A stretch of DNA of 64,000 nucleotides, taken from assembly GCA_027036775.1 (NCBI GenBank), contig JALWDS010000001.1:62001-126000 (forward strand), read 5' to 3'. How positions within the stretch are numbered: position 1 is the first letter of the stretch; every line of letters starts with the position of its first letter. The notes below the pieces were generated by a model that saw nothing but the letters and a program-made list of their open reading frames with translations, did no database searches and was not told where the DNA came from. A program made the position numbers and the translations under genes. Origin of the DNA: Archaeoglobaceae archaeon (GTDB lineage: Archaea > Halobacteriota > Archaeoglobi > Archaeoglobales > Archaeoglobaceae). Of the stretch, positions 15,196-23,192 are shown piece by piece.

Positions 15196-15475
15196 AATCC
15201 TCCCATTCCTCAGCCCATTTCCTTAGCTTTCGAGCAAATTCCAAGCTTAGAACATAGCCTTCTTCCTTTTTCTCGATCATCCCAGCTTTGAGCATCTTAG
15301 TGATGAGATAGTAAACTACATGACCATATTTGTTAGCCAATTCTTGTGGTCTTCTTGGAGTTTTCAAAGCTTTGAGCAGTTCTGGAAAAACTCTCTTTTC
15401 TTTCTCTCCGAATTCAAGAATTTCAAGGAGAGGTTTATTTTTCAGCTTCATCCTTGCGGTTCTTTCGTAGCTCAC
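15176..15475 (-). CDS. Winged-helix regulator (element B)
   Basis: The 99-residue protein has an N-terminal region KLKNKPLLEILEFGEKEKRVF and a winged helix (RPQELANKYGHVVYYLITKMLKAGMIEKKEEGYVLSLEF). The C-terminus ARKLRKWAEEWEDLINR is almost the same as in the element A relative (21742-22062), while the recognition helix differs. It is coupled to the upstream membrane wHTH gene by ATGA-type overlap. It is a candidate binder of the TTATTAACC palindromes. Confidence 0.75.
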   Translation of the reverse strand: MSYERTARMKLKNKPLLEILEFGEKEKRVFPELLKALKTPRRPQELANKYGHVVYYLITKMLKAGMIEKKEEGYVLSLEFARKLRKWAEEWEDLINRSG

Positions 15476-16587
15476 GTTATCACCTCCTTAACGATTAGAA
15501 GGGCTATTAGACCGTAAAGCAGAATCTGACCAATTAAGAAAAGGCGATAGTTCTTCCCGAACTCGGATAAAGTTAATCTCATCTCTTTAAAGCCATTTCC
15601 AAGTTCCTTAACGGTTTTATACATCTCTCCGGCGGTTTTGAACATCTCTCCAGCGGTTGAAGCTACGTTGTCGGTCATTTTTATGTGCTTGGCTATGTTT
15701 TCAGCTAAAGCATTGTGCAAAATCATTAGGTTTTCAAATGCTTGGTTATAGGCTGAATTATTGGATAAAAGAGCAGATTTCACGTCCTTTACATCCTTCC
15801 AAGTTTCATAAACGTATTCGGGCATTAGTAATCTTCTCTCTGCATGTTTTGAATCGTTCGTTTCGATTTCCCTTCCTTTGCTTTCATCGACCCATATCCT
15901 TGCCTCTTGCGAAGTTTCGTCTCCTTTAACGTCTTTGGCTTTTCTGTCGAGATAGACGACGGTTCCGGGGTCAATGGGCTCATCGGTTTCGAAGGCGTAT
16001 TCTCCATAGATTAGGCTCACGTTCAGCCAGTCCTCATCCAGATAAATCCCTTCGAGCTGGAGAATCCTTCGAATCTTGTTAAACGTGTTGTGGATTGTGA
16101 GATATGCGGATGCCATTGAAGAAGCATAGAATTCTGGGAGATGGAGTATTGCAGTTACGTTTTCAGCTAAATTAACCTGCAAAGCTGCATCTATCGGCTT
16201 TATGTTATGCTTTCGGCAGATTTCGGCGATCGAGATGTAATAAGCCTCCCAGTTGTTCAAATTCGCTTTCTTTCCTAATTCCACGACTTTGTGAAGGTTT
16301 ACCTCATGCAAAAGACCGACGATCTTTATATTGTGGACTCTCGCCTTTTCCAAGCCTTGATTTTCAATTAGCCTTTTTCCGAGCGGTGTTATGCTGTAAA
16401 CTGCTGGTTTACTCCCCGTTTTTTTGATTAAGCCCTTCTCCTCTAGTTCAGACAAAAGTCTGTAAACCGTTGCCCTTGAAATTCCAAGCGATTTCATTAT
16501 TTGGTTTGCGGTCATAGGTTTCTTGATGAGGGACTTGAGAAGTTCCTCCCGAGCCCGTCGCCCGGGTTCAAATCCCGGCGGCCGCAT
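15472..16587 (-). CDS. Winged-helix protein with coiled coil and C-terminal membrane helix; 5' end lies in the att site (element B)
   Basis: From the ATG at 16587 the protein is 371 residues. The first 14 codons are translated from the tRNA-Gly 3' sequence (MRPPGFEPGRRARE). Then comes a winged helix (KPMTANQIMKSLGISRATVYRLLSELEEKGLI), a middle domain of about 200 residues shared with 22047-23159, a coiled-coil stretch and a final helix LIGQILLYGLIALLIVKEVIT. An internal Met in KKPMTAN is an alternative start. The att overlap means that integration through this site would change the gene's upstream sequence. Confidence 0.7.
   Translation of the reverse strand: MRPPGFEPGRRAREELLKSLIKKPMTANQIMKSLGISRATVYRLLSELEEKGLIKKTGSKPAVYSITPLGKRLIENQGLEKARVHNIKIVGLLHEVNLHKVVELGKKANLNNWEAYYISIAEICRKHNIKPIDAALQVNLAENVTAILHLPEFYASSMASAYLTIHNTFNKIRRILQLEGIYLDEDWLNVSLIYGEYAFETDEPIDPGTVVYLDRKAKDVKGDETSQEARIWVDESKGREIETNDSKHAERRLLMPEYVYETWKDVKDVKSALLSNNSAYNQAFENLMILHNALAENIAKHIKMTDNVASTAGEMFKTAGEMYKTVKELGNGFKEMRLTLSEFGKNYRLFLIGQILLYGLIALLIVKEVIT
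16546..16586 (+). repeat. 3' half of a tRNA-Gly(CCC)-like gene, probable attP of element B
   Basis: From the anticodon loop CTCCCGA through stem GCCCGT, T arm CCGGG-TTCAAAT-CCCGG and acceptor CGGCCGC plus A, this is the 3' half of a tRNA. The preceding bases do not form the 5' half. The loop gives anticodon CCC. Its acceptor differs from tRNA-Asp, so it is not a copy of attL. It lies between the wHTH-membrane gene and the small helical gene, the same relative position as the tRNA-Asp att in element A. Confidence 0.75.
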
Positions 16588-16633
16588 ATTCCTATCAAAA
16601 TTTGAAACTATAAAACAATTTGGGTTTGAAAAC

Positions 16634-16831
16634 ATGAGGAAATTTGACGAATTGTCAGATATCGAAAGGAGATTGATCGAAAAATGGTATAAGGTTAAAG
16701 ATTTGGCGGAGAAGTATCCTGATCCGGAGGTTAGGACTATTCTGATGGAATTCCTCGTCGCTTTGGATGATTGGTTTGCCAAATTCCGTAAGGATCTCAA
16801 GGATATCAAGTCCTTGGTCATCAGACCCTAA
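16634..16831 (+). CDS. Small helical protein between att site and integrase (element B)
   Basis: The 65-residue protein (MRKFDELSDIERRLIEKWYK; DPEVRTILMEFLVALDDWFAKF) is the relative of 9949-10170. I start it at the ATG at 16634 because the longer open frame only runs through the att sequence. Position beside att suggests a link to integration, but no motif proves it. Confidence 0.6.
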   Translation: MRKFDELSDIERRLIEKWYKVKDLAEKYPDPEVRTILMEFLVALDDWFAKFRKDLKDIKSLVIRP

Positions 16832-16860
16832 TCTTTCGGTCTCGGATATACCGAGAATCG

Positions 16861-17112
16861 TGAGACAGCGTTTTATCGTAGTCTTAAATAATTTAGATCA
16901 AGCGGGATGATGAACAACAACCGCTTCGATAAACTCGATCTCATATAAACGCCATAGTTAAGTTTGAGATAGCAAAAAGAAGGGTTAAATGACTTTCCAG
17001 CATGTCGCATCTATACCTCTCAATCATGTAGTTGTCTCATGTTGTCTCACGGGTTGTCTCACCTACCGAGAAAAAATGAGACTATACGATCTCGTGATTC
17101 CTTTTTGTCTCA
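16861..17112. promoter_or_regulatory. GTCTCA repeats between att and integrase B
   Basis: GTCTCA occurs at 17034, 17044, 17056 and 17107, and TGAGAC at 16861 and 17077. Three of them follow each other at 10-12 bp spacing, about one helical turn. Element A has four at the same place. The 287-bp gap holds no gene. Confidence 0.5.
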
Positions 17113-17118
17113 CCATGT

Positions 17119-18057
17119 CTAATCAAACTTCTTTATCGGAAAACTCTTAAGAACTCTTTTGTATTCCTCATCGGCTAACTGTAGGAGTTCCAAATAGTGA
17201 TCAGCCTCGACACTTGACTTGATTTCTCCCGTTCTCCCGAGAATGAAGTTTCTAACATCCTTGTCCACTCTCAATTTGACGAGGAGGTTGTTGAACCACT
17301 TGCGGATATACTTGGGTGAGACCTTCTTTCCAGATGTCGTCTTGTAATTGAGAGCGGATTTGACCCCGCTCTCGTTGATCTCCATCCTCCTAAGTCTTTT
17401 AGATAACCATGACGGCATGTAAACGTAAAAGGCTTGTTTCGTCCCTTTAGAGAGATGTTCGATCTCGTATCTCGCAATTTCTCCCTTAATCGTCAGATAT
17501 CTTGGGTCGAACTCCTTGAGCATCCTTAGGACGTGCCTCATCCTCGCTCCGCTGAACAGCAAAATCAGAGTTAAGAGCCTGTATTCCTCTTTCAGACTCA
17601 AAAAATAGGAAAGAGCCTCTTTGATTTCTTCGTTGGTCGGAATTTGCCTATCCGCTTTACTTTTCCTTATCGGAATACGTTTCTTGATCTCTTGGCTGAA
17701 TTGAGGAGAGATTAGCGATCTCTCTTCCAAAAAGTTCAAAAGGTTTCGAACCGCTTTCGAGAAGTTGTTCTTGTCCCCGATTTTCTCGTAGATTTCCGAT
17801 ATTCTCTCCGCTGAGATTTCATCGACGTTTTCAAGAAGTCGGAGATATTTCCTTGCGGTCTCCTCGCTGATTTTGGATTTGAGCCATCTCTCGAAATCGG
17901 ATTTGATCGCTTGGTAGTGTAGGGGCTTGGAAATGGTCAAAGATTCCCTACCCGTTATGTATTCGAAGAGTTTTACCTCTAAAAACGTTCTGATGTCAAT
18001 TTTCATTTCAATGGCTTTGCTGTAAAGGGTGTCGTCGATCTCAATCTGGAGGAGCAT
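17119..18057 (-). CDS. int: Archaeal tyrosine integrase (Phage_integr_3 type), element B
   Basis: The 312-residue protein has the same fold as integrase A. Catalytic segments are LLFSGARMRHVLRML, VSPKYIRKWFNNLL, NFILGRTGEIK and Tyr in ADHYLELL. The region from about residue 60 to 230 differs widely from integrase A, while the N-terminal 45 residues are identical and the end is very alike. It would be specific for the tRNA-Gly-type site next to it. It appears intact. Confidence 0.88.
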   Translation of the reverse strand: MLLQIEIDDTLYSKAIEMKIDIRTFLEVKLFEYITGRESLTISKPLHYQAIKSDFERWLKSKISEETARKYLRLLENVDEISAERISEIYEKIGDKNNFSKAVRNLLNFLEERSLISPQFSQEIKKRIPIRKSKADRQIPTNEEIKEALSYFLSLKEEYRLLTLILLFSGARMRHVLRMLKEFDPRYLTIKGEIARYEIEHLSKGTKQAFYVYMPSWLSKRLRRMEINESGVKSALNYKTTSGKKVSPKYIRKWFNNLLVKLRVDKDVRNFILGRTGEIKSSVEADHYLELLQLADEEYKRVLKSFPIKKFD

Positions 18058-18157
18058 CTCCTCCTTGAATCCATTACAATCTAATGATTAAATATGGTCG
18101 GGTGGGGGGTGGGGGAGGTTGGGGGTTCTTATGGACTTATGGACAAAAAGGAAAAAA

Positions 18158-18517
18158 TTAGGCGTAATCTGCTGGATTGATTGCGTATGCTACATCTATT
18201 TCGAGTGTCTCTACTTTCTTCTCAAGCCTTTTTATGCGTTCTTCAAGTTCCTTCGTTTGCTTTGTCTTGGTTCTTGTCTCCACCTCTGTTTGAGTTCCCA
18301 CCACTTGAAGAACTGCAACGATGTGCTTGCATGCGAAGTTCACATCATCGGAGTTCTTTAGGAAATGCGGGCAGTTGCAGAGGAATCTATATCCGTTCTG
18401 GACAACGCAGTATTGCTTTGGTTTTCCGCTCGTGCTGTCCATTGATAGCACTATCCATTTTCCTTCTCCCATCTGCCAGACCAAAAACCTCTCCTTTCCG
18501 ACTTTTGCCCCGCTCAT
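18158..18517 (-). CDS. SWIM zinc-finger-like protein with coiled-coil tail (copy 2)
   Basis: It is identical in all 119 residues to the protein at 11450-11809, with CxCx13CxH at residues 47-65 and a coiled-coil tail. It lies within the long repeat. Confidence 0.75.
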   Translation of the reverse strand: MSGAKVGKERFLVWQMGEGKWIVLSMDSTSGKPKQYCVVQNGYRFLCNCPHFLKNSDDVNFACKHIVAVLQVVGTQTEVETRTKTKQTKELEERIKRLEKKVETLEIDVAYAINPADYA

Positions 18518-19073
18518 GAGCTGTTAGTCGTCGTTTTGCTCTTATTTTTTCCAAGCGGAAGCTGAATTATTTCCTTATTTCCTTTTTTGGAAGCCCAGCC
18601 CTCTCTGGGGGTTCGGAGCGTAGCGGAGAACCCCCTACTTCTCGGGCAGAACTGTTTAGGTTTGGCTTAACTAATTGGGCGTTGCTTGGCGAGGGCTGGG
18701 CTTTCTTTATTTCTTTTAACATTGTAAGATTGCTTCCGCTGTCCCGAAGGGGGAAAAATTAAGTTGCAAAACGATGCAAGCGATTGAGCGGGAAAATCGG
18801 AAAGGAGAGGTTTCGATTTGGCAGAAGAGGAGAGGAGAAATTTAGCTTAGATTGTTATTAACCATGACGGTTAATAAGAGGCTCGTCTATGTGAGGGGCC
18901 GTTGAGGATGAGCGGGGCAAAAGTCGGAGCTTAAGCTCCTCTACCTCAACGGCCCCGAAAGGATGTTTTTCACTAAGCTAATTTAACTTTTCTGCAACGG
19001 GCTTGAACGAACGGACAAACCTTTTCCGGATTATTAACCGTGAAGGTTATTAACCACTACGGTTAATAAGTTC
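18518..19073. other. Structured non-coding region (copy 2)
   Basis: This is identical to 11810-12365. It includes both 13-bp inverted repeats (18591-18603/18691-18703 and 18895-18907/18944-18956) and palindromes at 18855-18877 and 19031-19069. No gene is visible. Confidence 0.55.
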
Positions 19074-19364
19074 ATGGCATTGGTAAACTGGCTTAAGATG
19101 TTAAGGGCTTTGCAGAAGGCAGAAGAGATTAAAAGGAGCTCCGACTACTGCAAAAAGATGAAGGAAAGGGGAGTTTGCAGTTGTAGAGTTGGAGAGCTCT
19201 GTCAAAGGGCTTTAGCCATAGCTACTGATCTTTCGGACAACGCAATCAAGAATATGATCTTGAGGCTCGAACTATACAAGGAGGAGCTTGAGGACTTTCC
19301 TTTTGAGATAAGAGTTATCAAGGCTGGTGGAAACGTTCCAAGGAAGTTCATAAGGCTAAGGTGA
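19074..19364 (+). CDS. Small Cys-containing protein of unknown function (copy 2)
   Basis: The 96 residues are identical to 12366-12656, and the stop overlaps the following GTG in the same way. In element A it leads the operon of the DUF457-like and wHTH-membrane proteins. Confidence 0.7.
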   Translation: MALVNWLKMLRALQKAEEIKRSSDYCKKMKERGVCSCRVGELCQRALAIATDLSDNAIKNMILRLELYKEELEDFPFEIRVIKAGGNVPRKFIRLR

Positions 19365-20227
19365 TCCCCTTGAAGTGGATAACGCATATCGCTCTGGCTT
19401 TCTTTCTCGTTAAAGTCGTTGAGATTGCTTTAATGGTCGATCTGCTTGATTCTTACTGGGCTTACGCAATCGTAAGCTTGTTTGCGGTTTTGCCAGACTT
19501 TGATTACCTCGTAGGGATTAAACATAGAACTTGGACTCATACCCTTTGGTTCACCTTGATCGCTTTGATATTGTTGCCTTTTAGCTGGAAGTTGGCTTTA
19601 ATCGGTTGGATTTCAATCTTAAGCCATCTCTTTGGAGACATGATGACCCATTCGGGTGTCAAGCTCCTATACCCTTATAAGATGACTGTCTTTTATCTCG
19701 TTCCTCCTCGTTGGAGGTTTAGGGTCGGCTCTTCTGCGGAGTTTATGGTCTTAGGTTTGCTGATTGTTGGATCGATCTTGATCGGGTCGATCTCGGCTCA
19801 AAGCGACGTCGAGAAACTTTTTGAATTATCGAAGGATCACGTCGTAGCGGTCTCACTCTCAACATTTGAGAACGGAGCAGTTCATAACTACGAGAACATT
19901 GAAATCGTATGGACTGACGGGAAAAGCGAATTAGGGTTCATTCAAAACGGGAAACTCAAAATTATCGAGAAGGATCAAATTTTGAGTACCAATATTTTGA
20001 AAGCGGAGAGGACAGATAAAACGGCAAACTCAATATTTGTTCGAGTAAAGGATTTGAGAAAGGCGATCTGGAGGCATAGGATCATAACGGGCTATGAGGA
20101 TGATGGAGTAGCCTTCAAGTTTTCTGGAACAGGGCTTGATTTGTATCTCAAGCTAAACGGTAAAAAGCTTGAAAAAGAAGGAAAAGGAGACTACATCATC
20201 AAGGTTTGGTATTATGAGGCTCGATGA
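19361..20227 (+). CDS. DUF457/YdjM-like membrane protein (element A)
   Basis: The 288-residue protein has the same helices and His/Asp signature (HRTWTHTLWF, SHLFGDMMTHSGVKLL) as 12653-13498. Its first 50 residues are encoded in the repeat and are identical but for one change (V to G in DYLVxIKH). Beyond that the soluble domain differs at many positions but keeps its length. Divergence is higher in the soluble part, so that part may face a variable partner. Confidence 0.75.
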   Translation: MIPLKWITHIALAFFLVKVVEIALMVDLLDSYWAYAIVSLFAVLPDFDYLVGIKHRTWTHTLWFTLIALILLPFSWKLALIGWISILSHLFGDMMTHSGVKLLYPYKMTVFYLVPPRWRFRVGSSAEFMVLGLLIVGSILIGSISAQSDVEKLFELSKDHVVAVSLSTFENGAVHNYENIEIVWTDGKSELGFIQNGKLKIIEKDQILSTNILKAERTDKTANSIFVRVKDLRKAIWRHRIITGYEDDGVAFKFSGTGLDLYLKLNGKKLEKEGKGDYIIKVWYYEAR

Positions 20228-21077
20228 CCAAGCCCTCCAGATCATAACTCATCTGGATCAAGAGGAAGTCGTCCCTCATCACTTGTATCGTTCAAACGGT
20301 TTCAAATTCTCAAGAGCTACGTTTTATCGAAGGCTTGAACTTCTCAAACAGTTGGGATTAATTGAATGGAGAACGGGGAGGGCTAAACTCACGGAAAGGG
20401 GCTTAAAGCTTCGATCCTTGTTTAGTGAACCTGTAACGGACCATACAAAAAACGGCTCTGACAACTCCAATGACGAAAAGGAGGAAGATAAGGGGTTTTC
20501 GTGTGAACCGTTACAGGGGATCCAAAATGAAAAGGACGGTAAAAAGGACTTCAGGCTCTACGAAGCTGAGAGGTTGAAGGATCAGATCGATGACAGCTTT
20601 ATATACGTCGATTATCCTCAAACGAGCTTTATCTTGACGATTTTAATGGGAGTTGCGGGGATCGAGGAGAAGGCTAAATCTAACGTCGAGAAGTTCAAGC
20701 TTTTGAAAGAAACGGATTTCAGCGTTAAGCTTGCGATAAATCACTTCGAAAATTCCCCAAAACAATTGCTGATTTTCCTTGAGGAACTTATCAAGGAGGG
20801 GAAGATCAAAGCCCTCTACGTCGGAGTTAAAAACGAGAGAAGGGCTTTAAGCAATAAAAAGCTCGTCGAGTTCTTAACTAATCACGATTTCGAGAATGAA
20901 CGTTTCAAACTACCAAAAGAATCGATTACGTTGTTTCCGATCTTCCTAATCTCCGTGATCGGAATAATTCTGATTTTGGCTTTGAGGAGCGGTTACGAGC
21001 ATGCGGGAATCTTGAGCGTTATGATGATCGTTTACTTCTTCAGATCGATGCTCTTCAAGGAGTTGAGGGAGCTATAA
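20214..21077 (+). CDS. Winged-helix protein with C-terminal membrane helices (element A)
   Basis: The protein is 287 residues from the ATG at 20214, which matches the start of 13485-14342 (MRLDD). Winged helix at residues 1-70, linker with a short insertion (NGSDNSNDEKEED), conserved domain and two terminal membrane helices are the same. It overlaps the upstream gene by 14 bp. Confidence 0.75.
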   Translation: MRLDDQALQIITHLDQEEVVPHHLYRSNGFKFSRATFYRRLELLKQLGLIEWRTGRAKLTERGLKLRSLFSEPVTDHTKNGSDNSNDEKEEDKGFSCEPLQGIQNEKDGKKDFRLYEAERLKDQIDDSFIYVDYPQTSFILTILMGVAGIEEKAKSNVEKFKLLKETDFSVKLAINHFENSPKQLLIFLEELIKEGKIKALYVGVKNERRALSNKKLVEFLTNHDFENERFKLPKESITLFPIFLISVIGIILILALRSGYEHAGILSVMMIVYFFRSMLFKELREL

Positions 21078-21326
21078 ACGGTCGTAAATTCTTTCTCTTT
21101 TGTCCACCTTTGCAACCCAAACTATGCGATTCTCAAAATCGATTTCTATTATGATTCTGAACTTTCCGACTCTGATCCTGTAAATGTGATCCTCAATCTT
21201 TTTGATGTCAAGGGAAAAGGGATCTTCGAGCTTCTGAATTTCCTTGTAAATTCGAACTCTGTCCTTTTTTTCGAGCTTCTTGATTTCCTTAGCCGCTCGA
21301 TCCGATGTTATGACTTTAAACTTCAT
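21072..21326 (-). CDS. RelE-family toxin (element A)
   Basis: The 84-residue protein starts with ATG (MKFKVITSDRAAKEIKKLEK) and has DPFSLDIKKIEDHIYRIRVGKFRIIIEIDF and the C-terminal DKRERIYDRL shared with 14337-14621. The N-terminal two thirds differ from the element B toxin. The gene overlaps its antitoxin by 11 bp. Confidence 0.82.
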   Translation of the reverse strand: MKFKVITSDRAAKEIKKLEKKDRVRIYKEIQKLEDPFSLDIKKIEDHIYRIRVGKFRIIIEIDFENRIVWVAKVDKRERIYDRL

Positions 21327-21531
21327 CTTCGATATCGAGTTCCTTTTTCAGCTCCTCAAGGGTGTAGGTCTTCATCTTTCCTGTTTTGCAGGCTTCGAGT
21401 ATCTCCTTAACCTCTTTAAGTTCTTCCTCGCTTAATTCGTCGAAAAGCTCTTCTTCTATCCTCTTAAGCCTTTTATCCATCTCCTCAAGCTTGTTTTCAA
21501 TCCTCCTCAAAATTTCAACAACTTCGCTCAT
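21316..21531 (-). CDS. Antitoxin partner of RelE-type toxin (element A)
   Basis: The protein is 71 residues from the ATG at 21531: MSEVVEILRRIENKLEEMDK, coiled-coil helix, acidic middle and a distinct tail (KTGKMKTYTLEELKKELDIE). The shared N-terminal half and different tail match the pattern of its toxin. Confidence 0.75.
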   Translation of the reverse strand: MSEVVEILRRIENKLEEMDKRLKRIEEELFDELSEEELKEVKEILEACKTGKMKTYTLEELKKELDIEDEV

Positions 21532-21566
21532 TACTTTCAAATTTGTAAAGTTGGATAAAAATCTTG

Positions 21567-21668
21567 CTACTTCTTTCGATCTCTGAGCTTATCGACTATT
21601 AGGACGTAAAGGAGGGCAAAGGGTGTTACAATCCAGATTAGGAGCTTAATCCACTTTGAATGGATCAT
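21567..21668 (-). CDS. Conserved 33-residue membrane micro-protein (element A)
   Basis: It reads MIHSKWIKLLIWIVTPFALL and ends LRDRKK, matching the element B micro-protein at 14823-14927 except at the N-terminus. Nucleotide changes between copies preserve the frame. Confidence 0.6.
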   Translation of the reverse strand: MIHSKWIKLLIWIVTPFALLYVLIVDKLRDRKK

Positions 21669-21741
21669 GGTATCACCAAGCTTTCAATCCTCTTTTCATT
21701 GAGAGATGGTGATGGCATGCGAATCAAAATTGAGTTAGAGA

Positions 21742-22062
21742 TCAGCATGAGGGAGCTTTTGATTCTCTTTCTATTTTTTTATTGTTGATCAGATTTTCCC
21801 ATTCCCCAGCCCATTTCCTTAGTTTTCGAGCAAATTCCAAGCTTAGAACGTAGCCATTTTCCGTTTTCTCGATCATTCCAGCTTCTCTCATCTTTCTGAG
21901 GACATGGTAAACTCTCTCGCCGAAAATCTCTTCAAGTTCCTTAGCTTTCTTTGGTTCTTTCATCATTATCAACTTTTCAAAGATATCCCTCTCTTTTCCT
22001 CTGAACGTTAGAGCCTCTAAGAGCGGATTTTTGCTCAAATCAAGCTTCAAACTCCTTTCCAT
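21742..22062 (-). CDS. Winged-helix regulator (element A)
   Basis: The 106-residue protein has KNPLLEALTFRGKERDIFEK followed by a winged helix (KKAKELEEIFGERVYHVLRKMREAGMIEKTENGYVLSLEF) and the tail ARKLRKWAGEWENLI shared with 15176-15475. It overlaps the start region of the membrane wHTH gene by 16 bp. Confidence 0.75.
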   Translation of the reverse strand: MERSLKLDLSKNPLLEALTFRGKERDIFEKLIMMKEPKKAKELEEIFGERVYHVLRKMREAGMIEKTENGYVLSLEFARKLRKWAGEWENLINNKKIERESKAPSC

Positions 22063-23159
22063 ATTATCACCAACATCAAAACGATGAGTCCAATCAATCC
22101 AATCATCAAAACGATGTTCATAACGATTAATCTGTCATTAATCGATTTCTGGGATTTGCAGGCTTCCGTAAGCCATTTTACCGATTCCGAAATTTCTTTC
22201 GTCATTCCAGTAACGGATGAAACGAGTTGAATGTGTTCCATGATGTTCTGGCTTAGAGCCTTCTGGCTTTCCGTGAAACTCGTTATCATTCCGTTCCACG
22301 AGTTGAAAGTTCGGTTAAATTGGTTCATCGCCGTGATAAACAGCTTTAGAGTTTGATTGAAATCTCTGTTGAATCCTTGAAGGATATTATGGATTTCCCG
22401 AACTCGCATTAACGTTTCTTCTGTCCATATCGGTTCCATTACTCTCTTATGGGCATAGAGGCTATCGTTCGTTTCAAGCTCCTTGTATCCCAAGCTTTCA
22501 TCTATCCAAGCCTTGGCGTTGTAATCCATTTCTTCACCTTTCGGATTGAGGGCTTTGTAACCCAAATCGACCTCTATCGGTTCACTCGGATCGTTTGGTG
22601 GAAGTTCCCAAGCGAATTCATGATATTTGACTTTGAAGCTGTAATCGAGCCATTCTTCTTCTGTTATTAACCCTTCAAGCTCTAAAGCCCTTCTACACTT
22701 CGCTACCATGTTTTGAATTGTTAAGAATGCGGAATGAACATCGTTAGCTTGGAATTCTGGGAGATGCAAAACGATCGTAACCTTTTCAGCTATGTTCACT
22801 TGAGCCTTTGCTGTAACTCCGTATTTCGAGAGATCAAGATAGTAGCAGTCCCAATTTTTGACGTTAACCTCTTTTCCCTTTTCTCTTGCAACGAACAGAT
22901 TAACATCTAAAGCTTGAAGGACTACCTTGACATCGTGAACCCTTATCTCTCCATGCTTTAAGTCAAATATCCTCCTACCCAAGATCGTTAATCCGTATTC
23001 TCCGTTTTCCTTCGAGATTAATCCTTTTTCTTCGAGTTTCCTAAGAATTCGATACAAACTCTGTTTGGGAATCCCCGTTTTTTCTGAAATCTCCCTTGCC
23101 CTTCGTTTTCCACTCAGTAGAACATCCAAAACCTTTAACTCCCTTTCCGACAATTCCAT
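22047..23159 (-). CDS. Winged-helix protein with coiled coil and C-terminal membrane helix (element A)
   Basis: The 370-residue protein starts MELSERELKVLDVLLSGKRR. A winged helix follows (EISEKTGIPKQSLYRILRKLEEKGLI), then a domain with AEKVTIVLHLPEFQANDVHSAFLTIQN shared with 15472-16587, a helical stretch and a terminal membrane helix (IVLMIGLIGLIVLMLVIIW). Unlike the element B form, its start lies clear of the att site, 34 bp away. A role in tethering or sensing is inferred only from the domain order. Confidence 0.72.
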   Translation of the reverse strand: MELSERELKVLDVLLSGKRRAREISEKTGIPKQSLYRILRKLEEKGLISKENGEYGLTILGRRIFDLKHGEIRVHDVKVVLQALDVNLFVAREKGKEVNVKNWDCYYLDLSKYGVTAKAQVNIAEKVTIVLHLPEFQANDVHSAFLTIQNMVAKCRRALELEGLITEEEWLDYSFKVKYHEFAWELPPNDPSEPIEVDLGYKALNPKGEEMDYNAKAWIDESLGYKELETNDSLYAHKRVMEPIWTEETLMRVREIHNILQGFNRDFNQTLKLFITAMNQFNRTFNSWNGMITSFTESQKALSQNIMEHIQLVSSVTGMTKEISESVKWLTEACKSQKSINDRLIVMNIVLMIGLIGLIVLMLVIIWKGV

Positions 23160-23192
23160 TTAGACACCCTCCGATTGCAGGTTGTTGCGGTT

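Larger units (their letters stand above)
17936..19573 (+). repeat. Long direct repeat, copy 2 of 2 (1.64 kb)
   Basis: This is the same sequence as 11228-12865, shifted by exactly 6,708 bp, with one mismatch seen. The unit length gives the size of the circular element B if it entered by a single crossover. Confidence 0.92.

Noticed and set aside
16523-16633. N-terminal extension of the small element B protein
   Set aside because: The frame runs through the tRNA-Gly att sequence; the ATG at 16634 matches the start of the element A relative.
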